Positions 10,268 to 19,793 are shown, counted from the stretch's first letter. The stretch is DNA of 64,000 nucleotides from Nostoc favosum CHAB5714 (GCF_020829495.1 NZ_JAIVFQ010000021.1:1-64000); one strand, 5' to 3'. The notes: generated by a model from the letters alone, not told the origin. A program made the numbers and translations.

Positions 10268-11304
10268 AGTTGGATTGGCTAGTCATTCGTTCCGAGACAA
10301 TATCTTTTCGCATAGACCGACGTGTACCACCAATCCTGGTATGTTTGGCAGTAGTGATTGTAGTGGCGATGGTGATGAATGTGGGCAGAGGTGAATATCC
10401 CATTTCGCCCTTGGATATCGTCAAAACTGTATTTGGTTTAGATACAGGGAACCCAGACCATGCTTTCGTGATTCACAACCTACGGCTACCCCGCACCCTT
10501 GTCGCTTTTATGGTGGGAGTGGCCTTTGCTATTTCTGGCACTATCTTTCAAGGTTTAACACGCAATCCCTTAGCTGACCCTGGTATTATCGGCATCAATG
10601 CTGGGGCAAGTTTAGCAGCAGTGACAGTAATTGTCCTATTTCCATCAGCACCGATTTATACATTGCCTGTTTCAGCCTTTGCAGGTGCTTTATTGATGGC
10701 TGTTTTAATTTACTCCCTGGCTTGGAATAACGGTAGTTCGCCGATTTTACTAATTTTAATGGGTGTGGGGTTGTCTGCGATCGCCAGTGCATTCACCAGC
10801 TTGATGATTACCTTTGGGGATATTTATGATGTTAGTAATGCTTTGGTTTGGTTAGCTGGCAGTGTCTACGGCCGGACTTGGGAGCAAGTCTTTTCCTTCT
10901 TACCTTGGTTGATTGTTTTCGTACCAATGGCGTTGACATTGGCAAGACATTTGAACGTCTTAAATTTAGGAGATGATGTCGCCAAAGGTTTAGGTACTCG
11001 CGTGGAATGGCACCGTGGTTTGCTAGTGCTGGTGGGTGTAGCTTTAGCAGGTGCAGGAGTCGCTACTGCCGGAATGATTGGTTTTGTCGGTTTAATTGCA
11101 CCTCATTTAGGCAGACAGTTGGTAGGTACAAATCATGAAGGGTTAATTCCTACTTCTGCATTGTTAGGGGGTGTGATTGTTGTAGTCGCAGACTTGCTAG
11201 GAAGAACCCTATTTGCACCTATCGAACTTCCTTGTGGAGTGGTAACTGCTGCTATTGGCGCTCCTTATTTTCTTTTTTTGTTAATTCGTAACCGGAAAAA
11301 ATAA
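10264..11304 (+). CDS. FecCD/BtuC-family ABC permease (siderophore-iron uptake), subunit 2
   Basis: This 346-residue paralogue of the preceding gene has the equivalent block [18 protein letters not shown] and the coupling region [13 protein letters not shown], with about 10 TM segments. The two proteins should form a heterodimeric permease, as in FecCD/FepDG. It overlaps its upstream neighbour by four bases (translational coupling) and is followed after 72 bp by the ATPase gene. Within that gap lies a short AT/CT-rich stretch that looks like inserted repeat material. Confidence 0.93.
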   Translation: MKLDWLVIRSETISFRIDRRVPPILVCLAVVIVVAMVMNVGRGEYPISPLDIVKTVFGLDTGNPDHAFVIHNLRLPRTLVAFMVGVAFAISGTIFQGLTRNPLADPGIIGINAGASLAAVTVIVLFPSAPIYTLPVSAFAGALLMAVLIYSLAWNNGSSPILLILMGVGLSAIASAFTSLMITFGDIYDVSNALVWLAGSVYGRTWEQVFSFLPWLIVFVPMALTLARHLNVLNLGDDVAKGLGTRVEWHRGLLVLVGVALAGAGVATAGMIGFVGLIAPHLGRQLVGTNHEGLIPTSALLGGVIVVVADLLGRTLFAPIELPCGVVTAAIGAPYFLFLLIRNRKK

Positions 11305-11376
11305 GGGACGAATCAATTCAAAATTCAAGAATTCTCGCTCCTATCCTTCTGTCTCCTGCGTTCTTCAAGATTCAAA

Positions 11377-12240
11377 ATGGTATCAACTATGAAAGGATTA
11401 TCAACCAAAAGTCTGTCTTTAGCTTATGATGGTGTGCCAATTATTAAAGATTTAAATTTGGCCATTCCTACCGGACAAATTAGTGCTTTAGTTGGTGCTA
11501 ATGGTTGTGGTAAATCAACTTTGTTAAGAGGTCTGGCCAGACTTCTCAAGCCAGATCACGGTACAGTATATCTTGACAGCACCTCAATTTTTAAGCTTTC
11601 CACCAAGGAAGTAGCGCAGCAGTTGGGTATTTTGCCCCAAGGGCCAGTAGCGCCGGAAGGGTTAACAGTCAGAGATTTGGTAGCACAAGGGCGTTACCCT
11701 TATCAAAATTGGTTGCAGCAGTGGTCAGCCAAAGATGAAAAAATCGTGCAGCAGGCACTCTTAATTACAAATTTACTGGAGTTGGCACATAGAGCATTAG
11801 ATACTTTGTCTGGTGGACAACGACAGCGAGCTTGGATTGCAATGGCGCTAGCGCAAGATACAGAGATTTTACTTTTGGATGAGCCGACTACTTTTTTGGA
11901 TTTGGCACACCAGATAGAGATTTTAGATTTGTTGTATGAGTTGAACCAAAGTCAGGGAAGGACGATTGTGATGGTATTGCATGACTTAAATCAGGCGTGC
12001 CGTTATGCTGATTATCTGATTGCTGTCAAAGATGGTCGAATTTTTGCTGCTGGGGAACCAAAGCTAGTGATGAGTGAGCAAATGGTACAGGAGGTTTTTG
12101 AGTTAGAGTGCCGGATTATTCCTGACCCGATTCTGGGAACGCCAATGTGTGTACCCATAGGACGTAAGGGAAAGTTAACTGACTCACAAACAAACAGTTT
12201 TTCTTCAAAATTCCAAATAGAGTCAAACCATCCGCTATGA
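11377..12240 (+). CDS. FepC/FecE-family ABC ATPase (siderophore-iron uptake)
   Basis: This 287-residue protein has Walker [11 protein letters not shown]-loop [11 protein letters not shown] signature [10 protein letters not shown], Walker [14 protein letters not shown] and the switch His in VLHDLNQ. All are as in FepC/FecE. It powers the permease pair encoded just upstream. A second in-frame ATG at 11389 (MKGLSTKS) is an equally good start because the family usually begins close to that point. The last 25 residues form a polar tail beyond the family core. Confidence 0.92.
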   Translation: MVSTMKGLSTKSLSLAYDGVPIIKDLNLAIPTGQISALVGANGCGKSTLLRGLARLLKPDHGTVYLDSTSIFKLSTKEVAQQLGILPQGPVAPEGLTVRDLVAQGRYPYQNWLQQWSAKDEKIVQQALLITNLLELAHRALDTLSGGQRQRAWIAMALAQDTEILLLDEPTTFLDLAHQIEILDLLYELNQSQGRTIVMVLHDLNQACRYADYLIAVKDGRIFAAGEPKLVMSEQMVQEVFELECRIIPDPILGTPMCVPIGRKGKLTDSQTNSFSSKFQIESNHPL

Positions 12241-12277
12241 ACTTTTGTGTCTGCATCTGAGGATTCTGGAAACAGCA

Positions 12278-12979
12278 ATGAAAGATCAACTTATCACTAG
12301 CCAAAGTTCTGAGCTAAAATTATCTCCCAACAACCCTATTCTCTCGGTACAAGACTTAGGTCGAAGACTTGAGAAGCAGTGGGTTTGGAGTCACCTTAGT
12401 TTTCAATTATTTCCAGGGGAGCGAGTAGCGGTGGTAGGTGCTTCTGGCTCTGGGAAAAGCTTACTGCTACGAGCCTTAGCTGGTCTTGAACCAGTACAAG
12501 CAGGACAAATCATTTTTCAGGGACAGCTGATGAATTCCTGGTTTATGCCCAGCTATCGTTCCCAAATTATCTATTTACACCAACGACCAGCTCTTTTGGA
12601 AGGAACTGTAGAGGAAAATCTCCAGCTAGTTTACCGATTAGCAGTTCACCACCATCAAGTTTACAACCGCAAGTTGATTTTAGACTATCTGCATCTTTTG
12701 CATAAAACGGCTGACTTTTTGCAGCGTCCGATTAGTGCTATTTCTGGTGGTGAGGCGCAGATTGTCGCCTTTTTACGAGCTTTGCAACTTTCACCAAAAG
12801 TACTACTACTGGATGAACCTACTGCCTCACTGGATGCTGGAACTAGCAAAAGTTTGGAAGCTTTAGTTACAGTTTGGCAAAATCAAGACCCGCAACGGGC
12901 ATATCTCTGGACAAGTCATGACCCAACTCAGTTGTCACGCATTACCAACCGCCAAATTACCTTGAAGGAAAAAGATTGA
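12278..12979 (+). CDS. fetA: FetA-like ABC ATPase (UPF0014 transporter partner)
   Basis: This ABC ATPase of about 233 residues has Walker A GASGSGKSL, signature ISGGEAQIVAFLRAL (a degenerate LSGGE), Walker B VLLLDEPTASLD and switch His in WTSHDPTQ. It is paired by a TGATG overlap with a FetB/YbbM membrane protein. In E. coli the FetAB pair exports iron and protects against oxidative stress. I chose ATG 12278 (MKDQLITS) because the frame upstream of it only overlaps the previous gene's 3' region. It lies 37 bp after the iron-uptake ATPase gene, so both systems may share one transcript. Confidence 0.85.
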   Translation: MKDQLITSQSSELKLSPNNPILSVQDLGRRLEKQWVWSHLSFQLFPGERVAVVGASGSGKSLLLRALAGLEPVQAGQIIFQGQLMNSWFMPSYRSQIIYLHQRPALLEGTVEENLQLVYRLAVHHHQVYNRKLILDYLHLLHKTADFLQRPISAISGGEAQIVAFLRALQLSPKVLLLDEPTASLDAGTSKSLEALVTVWQNQDPQRAYLWTSHDPTQLSRITNRQITLKEKD

Positions 12980-13779
12980 TGGAGACTACTAATTATATCC
13001 AGATTAGTTACGGACAACTGGCTTTAGCGACTTTGTTTATTCTGATCAATATAGGGCTTTCCTTGAGTTTGCGGTTAGGGCTAGAGCAGAGTCTGGGGAT
13101 AGCTTCGCTACGAATGGTAGTGCAGTTGTTATTAGTGGGGTATATATTGGAGTGGGTATTTACTCTCAGTAACCCTATATTGGTAATACTTTTGGCTTTG
13201 GGTATGACGGTTATAGCTGGTGTATCTAGTGTTAACCGCACACGTAGACGGTTTTCCAGTATTTATTGGAATAATTTTATTTCGCTTTTGAGTGGTTCCT
13301 TTTTAGTCACAGGGATAGTACTTGGTGGTATTTTACGCGTCCAACCTTGGTATGAGCCTCAGTATCTCATTCCCCTTTTGGGTATGGTGTTGGGTAATGC
13401 CCTTACGGGTACGTCTTTGAGTTTAGATCGGTTTATGGAAGACTTGACTAATCGGCGGCAAGAAATAGAGGCGCTACTGACTTTGGGCGCAACCCGTTGG
13501 GAAGCTGCACATCAAACTATTAAAGAAGCCCTCAGAACAGGAATGATTCCTACTATTAACTCAATGATGGTGATGGGATTAGTTAGCCTACCGGGAATGA
13601 TGACTGGTCAAATTCTGGCTGGGGCTAGTCCTAATGATGCCATACGTTACCAGATTGTGATTATTTTTGCACAGGCATCAGGAGTTGCGATCGCGACAAT
13701 CGGCGTTGTTATACTAGCTTTTCTGGCTCTGTTTAATCGAAATCATCAGTTTACACATTTGTTAAGTAAGCTTGGTTAG
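12979..13779 (+). CDS. fetB: FetB/YbbM-family (UPF0014) membrane protein, putative iron exporter
   Basis: This 266-residue, about seven-TM protein has the UPF0014 features MVVQLLLVGYIL, LIPLLGMVLGNALTG, LTLGATRWEAA and MMVMGLVSLPGMMTGQILAG. It should form an ABC exporter with the ATPase gene whose stop it overlaps (TGATG). The role in iron export is known for E. coli FetB and is inferred here. Following an iron importer in the same direction, it suggests a single locus that balances iron. An alternative TTG three bases upstream is unlikely. No clear terminator follows. Confidence 0.88.
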   Translation: METTNYIQISYGQLALATLFILINIGLSLSLRLGLEQSLGIASLRMVVQLLLVGYILEWVFTLSNPILVILLALGMTVIAGVSSVNRTRRRFSSIYWNNFISLLSGSFLVTGIVLGGILRVQPWYEPQYLIPLLGMVLGNALTGTSLSLDRFMEDLTNRRQEIEALLTLGATRWEAAHQTIKEALRTGMIPTINSMMVMGLVSLPGMMTGQILAGASPNDAIRYQIVIIFAQASGVAIATIGVVILAFLALFNRNHQFTHLLSKLG

Positions 13780-13850
13780 CTGGATGGTAATACGGTTCGG
13801 ATAACAAGAATGTGTTTTGCCATTGTAATTAATGCTTTTTAATTAGCAAA

Positions 13851-14093
13851 TTATATCAAGTTGTAACGCTTTGCTATTTCATCGGTAGTAGGTAATTTTG
13901 CCTTGAGCCATGCTCTATATCCTCCGTGTAAAATAGATACCTGAGCGCAACCCAAATACTTCAGCAAGAAAGCTGCTCGACAAGATTGACCATAACCTTT
14001 ATTTAAAGCATCTTCATAAATAATTAACTGTTCTGCACCAGATATTCCTACCCTGCTCATAATCTCTGCAAAATACTCTTGCAGTTCCTTTAA
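13851..14093 (-). pseudogene. Rhodanese-domain fragment
   Basis: About 80 codons encode the middle of a rhodanese-type sulfurtransferase domain (LIIYED, RAAFLLKYLG, VSILHGGYRAWL). An in-frame stop lies just before the first recognisable residues, and the frame ends after KLPTTDEIAKRYNLI. The second domain, with the active-site Cys loop, is missing, so this is a remnant and not a functional sulfurtransferase. An internal ATG at 14058-14060 could start a 69-residue product. It is convergent with the FetB-like gene. Confidence 0.55.
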
Positions 14094-14128
14094 CTAGTTC
14101 CGTGGGTTTAAGTCCCCCGGTTCAATAA

Positions 14129-14176
14129 AAATTTTGTTTTGTGTTGGGGTTAAATCCCCATTACAAAACAAAATTT
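14129..14176. other. Long hairpin in intergenic DNA
   Basis: Arms AAATTTTGTTTTGT and ACAAAACAAAATTT (14 bp, perfect) enclose a second small stem, TGGGG/CCCCA. It lies between the rhodanese fragment and a run of ATTACGA heptamers (about 14202-14226). It could be a terminator-like structure or an end of a small mobile element, and no function can be assigned. Confidence 0.6.
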
Positions 14177-14359
14177 ACGAAAGCGTTGCGGGGCGAAGCC
14201 CATTACGAATTACGAATTACGAATTATTTAATCCTGCTGGGGAGGAATTCTCTAAAAGATAGGTGAAAAAAGCAGGGGAAGCAAGGGAGGCTCTTGAGTG
14301 CGAAAGGTGGCTTTTAGTGTCGTGCAAGAAAAAGGCAAAGCCGAAGACCTGTTAAATAT

Positions 14360-14533
14360 AGGACTTACGCACGGGTAACGGAAAACGAACCACAGAGAAG
14401 CCAGTGCGCCCTTGCGGTTCCCCGACTTGAAGCAACTGGCGCGGCGCAGAGGTCAAAATAATTCGTAATTTATAATGACGAATTATTTGGTCACGGAGGA
14501 ATGAGAGTTTGAGAGGGTTTTTGCGTAAGTCCT
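14360..14533. repeat. Small inverted-repeat element, AGGACTTACGCA family (copy 2)
   Basis: Ends are AGGACTTACGCA and TTGCGTAAGTCCT. The left interior (ACGGGTAACGGAAAACGAAC, then CCACAGAGAAGCCAGTGCGC) and the right interior (CACGGAGGAATGAGAGTTTG) are shared with the element at 33634-33888, so these two are close copies that differ in their centre. No coding capacity. Confidence 0.85.
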
Positions 14534-14623
14534 AAAATACTTTGCTGGCAAAGAGAATCAAGATTTAGGAGTAGTCAAAGCTCTGTAAAAACCACTCACC
14601 AAGCTGAATTTATCCCCTTTTAA

Positions 14624-14636
14624 AATGATTATCATT
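14624..14636. promoter_or_regulatory. Fur-box-like palindrome
   Basis: AATGATTATCATT is a perfect 13-bp palindrome and matches the core of the classical Fur operator (AATGATAATCATT type). It sits about 0.85 kb downstream of the iron-transport genes with no recognised gene immediately after it, so the target is unclear. It may be a relic or chance in this AT-rich stretch. Confidence 0.3.
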
Positions 14637-14669
14637 CTATTTACTGGTGATTTTATTTTTTGGAAGTCC

Positions 14670-14769
14670 CTAGTAGTCTGTCAAATTCATTTTGACGGTT
14701 AGAAAGACGCGATAAATCGCCGTCTCTAAAGGGAATTTATCCGTCAATTAGTTCTTGACAGACTACTAG
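14670..14769. repeat. 100-bp MITE-like element (CTAGTAGTCTGTCAA ends)
   Basis: A perfect 15-bp terminal inverted repeat (CTAGTAGTCTGTCAA / TTGACAGACTACTAG) bounds 100 bp with a second internal inverted match (TTTGACGG / CCGTCAA). No coding capacity. A related half-end, CTAGTGGTCTGTCAA-like, occurs near 30905. Confidence 0.8.
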
Positions 14770-15253
14770 TGTAAAAAAGGCAAAATACAGGTATGCTAAA
14801 TTTATAACAATGCAATAAGTGTGTGGGTTTATAACCTACGCTAAGTGATAGCCACAAAATCAGAGATTTTACTGGTTACTTTAACCATGTGGCTATTTTC
14901 ACTTGCAATTCTTGGGTTCGGGCATTTCATTGAAGGAATAAATCCCTTTTGCCCTCTACCTTTAGAGGTAAAGTAAATATCTAAGTTGTTAAACCAGTAA
15001 TCTAACCGAAGAAGTGTTGCATTAACCATAAAAAAAATGTATCGTTTAAATTGGTTTTTACAAATACACACTAAACAATACAAAAATAAATGGAAAAAGA
15101 AAAAATTGCTTTAATTAATTTATGAACAGTATGAATTTGCACTTTTGAGGGTTCACCTTTGCGAATAAATACTTAATAGGCATGGTAAGATTTCGCAATG
15201 ATTGCATTTTTTGAATAGGTTCTATGGGTTAGTAGTTTTCGGCCCTAATATCT

Positions 15254-15341
15254 GTAGCCTTTCAAAGAGGGTTCCCTGATTTCAACTAATTTCATTTGTA
15301 GCCTTTCAAAGAGGGTTCCCTGATTTCAACTAATTTCATTT
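15254..15341. repeat. 44-bp perfect tandem duplication
   Basis: Two identical 44-bp units (15254-15297 and 15298-15341) beginning GTAGCCTTTCAAAGAGGGTT lie head to tail without spacers. They lie in an AT-rich, gene-free stretch. This is a recent local duplication and not a CRISPR array. Confidence 0.9.
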
Positions 15342-16995
15342 ACGGATATTGTTTTTAAATTGGAAGGGTGTGATGTTTATTTTCAATAGCAGATTAACTT
15401 CAAAAATCAACTAAAAACCATACCAAGGTTGGATTTACCTTTGAACATCCAAAATGTTAAAAGGTAAAAGCTAAACTGTCACTAAAACCGGGAGTTAACC
15501 CCCCTAGTCTCCAAAAATCCCAGAGGGATTATCCCAGTTTTAGCTGTCTATCAGGCTGTTAAAAAGTTAACCTTTGTGGGCTAACTTAATATCCATTTTT
15601 CTGCAAAATCTCGGGTAAGAGAAATTCAGAATCAGCTGCGGCACTTTTGTGCAGCCATTTTCACCATGAATGACAACTAACTACAATTATGACACTAACT
15701 CTTCATCAAAATCAAGCTGTAATAAGGCAATTTTTTGTAAGCATGAACGCTTGCAAGAGCGATTTATTCTACCAACCCACCTCTACAGCCAAAATTGTGG
15801 CTTATAATCAAAAATTTGGCTCAATATAAAATTTGTTTATCTGTTTTCAAGGAAATTCTCAATTAGCGCCAAAATTGGCAGAATCAAATCTTTAAAATTC
15901 TAAAAATGGGCAAATTTGGGATTTTAAGACACAAATCAGCCAAGTTAAATTTATCTCTAGAGAAGATAATTTTGCATTATTAGCAAAATTAAACAACTAG
16001 CAAATTTGGTTAGCTAATCTGGGAATTCTACCAATGAATCATCTATCCACTCCATCAAAATAAATAAACAGATGTGGAAATTGCTTATTTAGCAATGCCT
16101 GTATTTGGAGTCAAAGCGGATAGTTATATTCAAAGCAACATAGGTGCATAGAAAGCAGAGATCAAAATTTGAATTTTTGTGGCGCGTTCTAGGAGGTGAG
16201 TAAGTGCTATCTCTATTTTCCAAGCATCAATTTATTTGCATTCAAGGATCAATCTATTTGCATCATTATCTTCATTTGAGCGAGGCGATCACCAAATGAG
16301 TTTTTCATTCCAAAAATTTTACGAGAAAGGCAGAGGTCACAAACCAGAAGGAAAGAAATATTAATGAAAACCTTAGTTGTAAGTAGAAAACGCACTAACA
16401 AAATTTATATCAAGATGCGTAGCACAAAATACAAAAGAGCTAGTGCAGTCTCTGGTTCTACCAAATAGAAGAATCTGCCGCGTGGGCGGGTATTCCGACT
16501 TGAGTGGACTGGGATCATCTGGCGCCGAATCTCGCGCTTAAAAATGTCGTTGCTTCTGCCTTCTGAATAAGATAGCCAATACTGCAACATTGGACAGAAT
16601 GGAAATTGTTCACAAACTTGAATGAAAGATCCACTATTCTTGTTCCCTTGCAAATCTAACTTAGTTGATTGCAAGCACTACAAGAAGTTAGCATTTGCAA
16701 ATATTAGTAATTAAATCATTTACAAATATGCCAATGCTAATTTTTTTAGCCTCTAAACTGACTAAATAAAACTTTTACCAAAATATTTGAGTGAAGAAAA
16801 ATATATGCTATAGAGTTTTTAAATAATTATTTAAAAATACATCCAATAAGGATGAATAAATACTTTCATAATAAGATTGCAGCAAAAATCTGGAACAGAT
16901 TTTGAGGGTATTGATGCCAAGCTTAGAAGTTAAATAGGCTTGTATATTGGCTTTTAGGCTTTGATTGCCTGGAATTGAATAATTAAAAGTATTCA
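15342..16995. other. Gene-free AT-rich interval
   Basis: I find no convincing gene between the 44-bp duplication and the hairpin at 16996. Short frames exist (for example 16405-16674 on the minus strand) but have no recognisable motif or ribosome-binding site. Scattered AAATTTGG/CCAAAATT words give local self-complementarity. Together with 13780-15341 this makes about 3.7 kb without an intact gene, just upstream of the biosynthetic cluster. Confidence 0.5.
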
Positions 16996-17039
16996 CTGTA
17001 ATTTGCTTTTTTGCTAGTAGGTAAAAAAGCAAATTACAG
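16996..17039. promoter_or_regulatory. Perfect 17-bp stem hairpin upstream of the biosynthetic cluster
   Basis: Arms CTGTAATTTGCTTTTTT and AAAAAAGCAAATTACAG pair perfectly over 17 bp around a 10-base loop. The symmetrical A/T runs would act as a bidirectional intrinsic terminator or transcript-end structure. It lies about 415 bp before the ligase gene and could insulate the cluster from upstream transcription. Confidence 0.6.
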
Positions 17040-17201
17040 ATGGGATTGTTTACTATATTTTTAAGATATTTAAATCTATATCACTAGAGGGATTTGTTAG
17101 ATTTTTTTTAATAGGTGTTGACTTATAAGAAATTTACCTATATTATAAAACCAAGAAACACAAATAAAAGTTATCTCTAATTTGTGGAATTGGGGAAACC
17201 G

Positions 17202-17219
17202 ATCTAAATTAATTTAGAT
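17202..17219. promoter_or_regulatory. Perfect 18-bp palindrome, candidate operator
   Basis: ATCTAAATTAATTTAGAT is an exact palindrome 234 bp upstream of the first gene of the biosynthetic cluster. Size and symmetry fit a dimeric regulator site. No regulator gene lies in the cluster, so the cognate protein would be encoded elsewhere. The core is AT-only and chance cannot be excluded. Confidence 0.4.
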
Positions 17220-17453
17220 TGTAACCAAGGTTAATTAGCAACGAATAAATCAGTATTTCTAACTGGATTTATGTTCTTAGGTTCAAATCCATAACTTAAA
17301 TCTTTGTTAATAAACAGGATTTAGTGAGATTAACTCAGAATCTTTAGAAAATCAAATAATCTGACTGGCATCATGCGATCGCCCTAAATTGAAGCAGATT
17401 AAAGATAATATCTGCCTGAAAAAAATAACTGTAATTGAATAGAGGCACATTGA

Positions 17454-19310
17454 ATGAGTGTTTATTCCAATAGCTTGATAACTCCGCATCATTTTTCAAC
17501 GTTAGTTGAATTGCTGATTTATAGAGCAAAAAATCAGTCTGAGCAGAAAGCTTATACTTTTTTACAAAGTACAGAGACAGAAGCAGCATCATTGACTTAT
17601 GGAGAGTTACATCTGCAAGCACAAGCGATCGCAGCTAGTCTCCAGGCTCTAAATCTTGGCGGTGAACGTGCTTTGCTGCTATATCAACCCGGTCTAGATT
17701 TTATTGCTGCTTTCTTTGGATGTTTATATGCCGGCGTTATTGCTGTTCCTGCATATCCACCCAGACGAAATCAAAAGTTGTCCAGGTTGCAGGCAATAGC
17801 CGCAGATGCCCAAGCCAAGATTGTACTGACTTCTAAATCTATTTTAGATAACCTCCAAACTAGTTCTACTCAAGAGGATTTAGAAATTTCGGGATTGCAT
17901 TGGCTAGCTACCGATGAGTTGAGTAACGATCTTGCGGTTGCATGGCAACCGCAAGAATTGACCGATAATACCTTAGCTTTCCTCCAATACACATCTGGCT
18001 CTACAGGGACACCAAAGGGCGTGATGATCACTCATGGGAATCTGCTGCATAACGAGCGGATGATCGAGAAAGCCTTCGGACATACAAACAAAACTATCGT
18101 TGTTGGTTGGTTGCCTGTTTTCCATGACATGGGACTCATTGGAAATGTCTTGCAACCCTTATATTTAGGGGTTCCTTGCATTCTGATGTCTCCAGTAGAT
18201 TTTCTCCAAAAACCAATTCGCTGGTTACAAGCAATATCTCACTACAAAGCTACAACTAGTGGTGGGCCAAACTTTGCTTATGATCTTTGCATTCGCAAAG
18301 TGACACCCGAACAGTTAGCGACTCTCGATCTCAGCAGTTGGGAGGTTGCTTTTACCGGTGCTGAACCTGTTCGTGCTGAGACTTTAGAGCAGTTTGCTTC
18401 TACTTTTGCGCCTTGTGGCTTTCGCAAGGAAGCATTTTATCCCTGCTACGGTATGGCAGAAACCACTCTGATAGTAAGCGGGGGTGAGAAAACAGCTTTA
18501 CCAATCACTTGCAACGTAGAAAAAGCAGCATTAGAGCAAAACCGGATTGTCAAGCAGCACAAGGCTCAGGGAAATACCCAGACAATAGTAGGTTGTGGGC
18601 AAAGTCCTTTGGATCAGAAGGTGATCATTGTTGATCCCCAATCTTTAACGATGTGTGCGTCTGAGCAAGTTGGGGAAATTTGGGTAGCAGGCCCGAGTGT
18701 TGCTCAAGGTTATTGGAATCAACCTGAGCAGACAGAGAAGAGTTTCCATGCCTATTTAGCAGATACAGATATTAGCGATGGTGCAACCTCAGTCCCATTT
18801 TTTCGCACTGGAGATTTAGGATTTTTGCAAGATGGGGAGTTGTTTATCACAGGGAGACTCAAAGATGTAATTATCATCAGAGGTCAAAATCATTATCCAC
18901 AAGATATTGAACTGACTGTTGAAAAGAGCCATCCAGCCCTGAAACCTGATTCAGGAGCAGCCTTTTCCATCGATTTTAAAGGTTCCGAACGACTAGTTAT
19001 TGTTCAGGAGGTAGAGCGGAGTTACTTGCGGAAATTAAACGTTCAAGAAATTCTTGGAAATGTGAGACAAGCAGTGATTGCACAGCATGGACTGGATATA
19101 TTTGCTACGGTACTCATCAGGACTGGAAGTATCCCTAAAACCTCTAGTGGTAAAATTCGCCGTCAAGCTTGTCGAACTGCATTTCTTGCCGGCACTTTGG
19201 ATGTCATGGAGGATTGGAGTGAGAATCCTCAGAACAAAGCTAAGTTTAAGGATCTAGAAGCAGAGGTTGATTCTGTTCTCAAGCAGTTAACACCTACTAA
19301 GCAGCTATAA
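17454..19310 (+). CDS. Fatty acyl-AMP ligase (FAAL), cluster-initiating enzyme
   Basis: This 618-residue protein activates a fatty acid as acyl-adenylate and passes it to an acyl carrier protein. Adenylation motifs are present: the P-loop LQYTSGSTGTPKGVMITH near 175-192, YGMAETT (A5), FFRTGDLGF (A7) and GRLKDVIIIRGQNHYPQDIE (A8 and hinge, with the FAAL-type HYPQDIE). The C-terminal lysine motif is PKTSSGKIRR. The NHYPQDIE hinge and overall length favour FAAL over acyl-CoA ligases. The ATG at 17454 follows an AGAGG. It is the first gene of the cluster, with an ACP and a halogenase behind it, exactly as in cylA-B-C or columbamide-type starter units. Confidence 0.93.
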   Translation: MSVYSNSLITPHHFSTLVELLIYRAKNQSEQKAYTFLQSTETEAASLTYGELHLQAQAIAASLQALNLGGERALLLYQPGLDFIAAFFGCLYAGVIAVPAYPPRRNQKLSRLQAIAADAQAKIVLTSKSILDNLQTSSTQEDLEISGLHWLATDELSNDLAVAWQPQELTDNTLAFLQYTSGSTGTPKGVMITHGNLLHNERMIEKAFGHTNKTIVVGWLPVFHDMGLIGNVLQPLYLGVPCILMSPVDFLQKPIRWLQAISHYKATTSGGPNFAYDLCIRKVTPEQLATLDLSSWEVAFTGAEPVRAETLEQFASTFAPCGFRKEAFYPCYGMAETTLIVSGGEKTALPITCNVEKAALEQNRIVKQHKAQGNTQTIVGCGQSPLDQKVIIVDPQSLTMCASEQVGEIWVAGPSVAQGYWNQPEQTEKSFHAYLADTDISDGATSVPFFRTGDLGFLQDGELFITGRLKDVIIIRGQNHYPQDIELTVEKSHPALKPDSGAAFSIDFKGSERLVIVQEVERSYLRKLNVQEILGNVRQAVIAQHGLDIFATVLIRTGSIPKTSSGKIRRQACRTAFLAGTLDVMEDWSENPQNKAKFKDLEAEVDSVLKQLTPTKQL

Positions 19311-19351
19311 ACTAGCCAGGACAAGGGCTGTTCTAGAGTTTTTTAGCTTGG

Positions 19352-19373
19352 TTAGGAATATTCATATTCCTAA
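19352..19373. other. Short hairpin between FAAL and ACP genes
   Basis: TTAGGAATA and TATTCCTAA pair over 9 bp around a TTCA loop, without a following T-run. It sits in the 136-bp gap between the ligase and ACP genes. It could modulate mRNA stability or be incidental. Confidence 0.3.
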
Positions 19374-19446
19374 GACAGGTATGGTTGCAGTGAAAAATTG
19401 AACACATTTGATTGTTGAAACATCTACATAGGCGAGGACTTAAATT

Positions 19447-19752
19447 ATGACAATGCAGAATCTTGAATTGAATACCACATCTAAAGTTGTAACCAAGCAG
19501 ATCCCAACAGCAGCAGAGATTCAAGCATGGATAGTCTTATATCTAGCTGACTTGCTGGAAGTCGATTCAGACGAAATCGAAGTCACAATACCTTTTGACC
19601 GTTATGGATTAGACTCTTCAGCAGCAGTCGGTTTGACAGGTGACTTAGAAGACTGGTTGGGATGTGAACTCGATCCAACCCTACTATACGATTACCCAAC
19701 TGTTGAGGCTCTAGTTAAGCATTTAGTCTCAGAGTTAAAAATTGAAAAATAA
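19447..19752 (+). CDS. Stand-alone acyl carrier protein (starter-unit carrier)
   Basis: This 101-residue carrier protein has the phosphopantetheine site DRYGLDSSAAVGL (Ser near residue 58) and the usual four-helix pattern ending YDYPTVEALVKHL. It should accept the acyl group from the adjacent FAAL and present it to the CylC-like halogenase, as shown for CylB in cylindrocyclophane biosynthesis. A GAGGA ribosome-binding site precedes the ATG. Its sequence is close in style to the ACP at the end of the second PKS (both have IQAW at helix 1), so the two carriers may be interchangeable for a partner enzyme. Confidence 0.92.
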   Translation: MTMQNLELNTTSKVVTKQIPTAAEIQAWIVLYLADLLEVDSDEIEVTIPFDRYGLDSSAAVGLTGDLEDWLGCELDPTLLYDYPTVEALVKHLVSELKIEK

Positions 19753-19793
19753 TCTCAATTCTGTTCATATTTAGTGTCATTCAGGAGAAAATC

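Noticed and set aside
14841..15083. 80-codon minus-strand frame
   Set aside because: No recognisable domain and no ribosome-binding site; it lies in a decayed, repeat-rich interval.
15254..15341. Possible two-repeat CRISPR remnant
   Set aside because: The two 44-bp units abut without any spacer and no cas gene is near; this is a tandem duplication.
16405..16674. 89-codon minus-strand frame in the gene-free interval
   Set aside because: Composition and lack of motifs or a start signal give no support for a gene.
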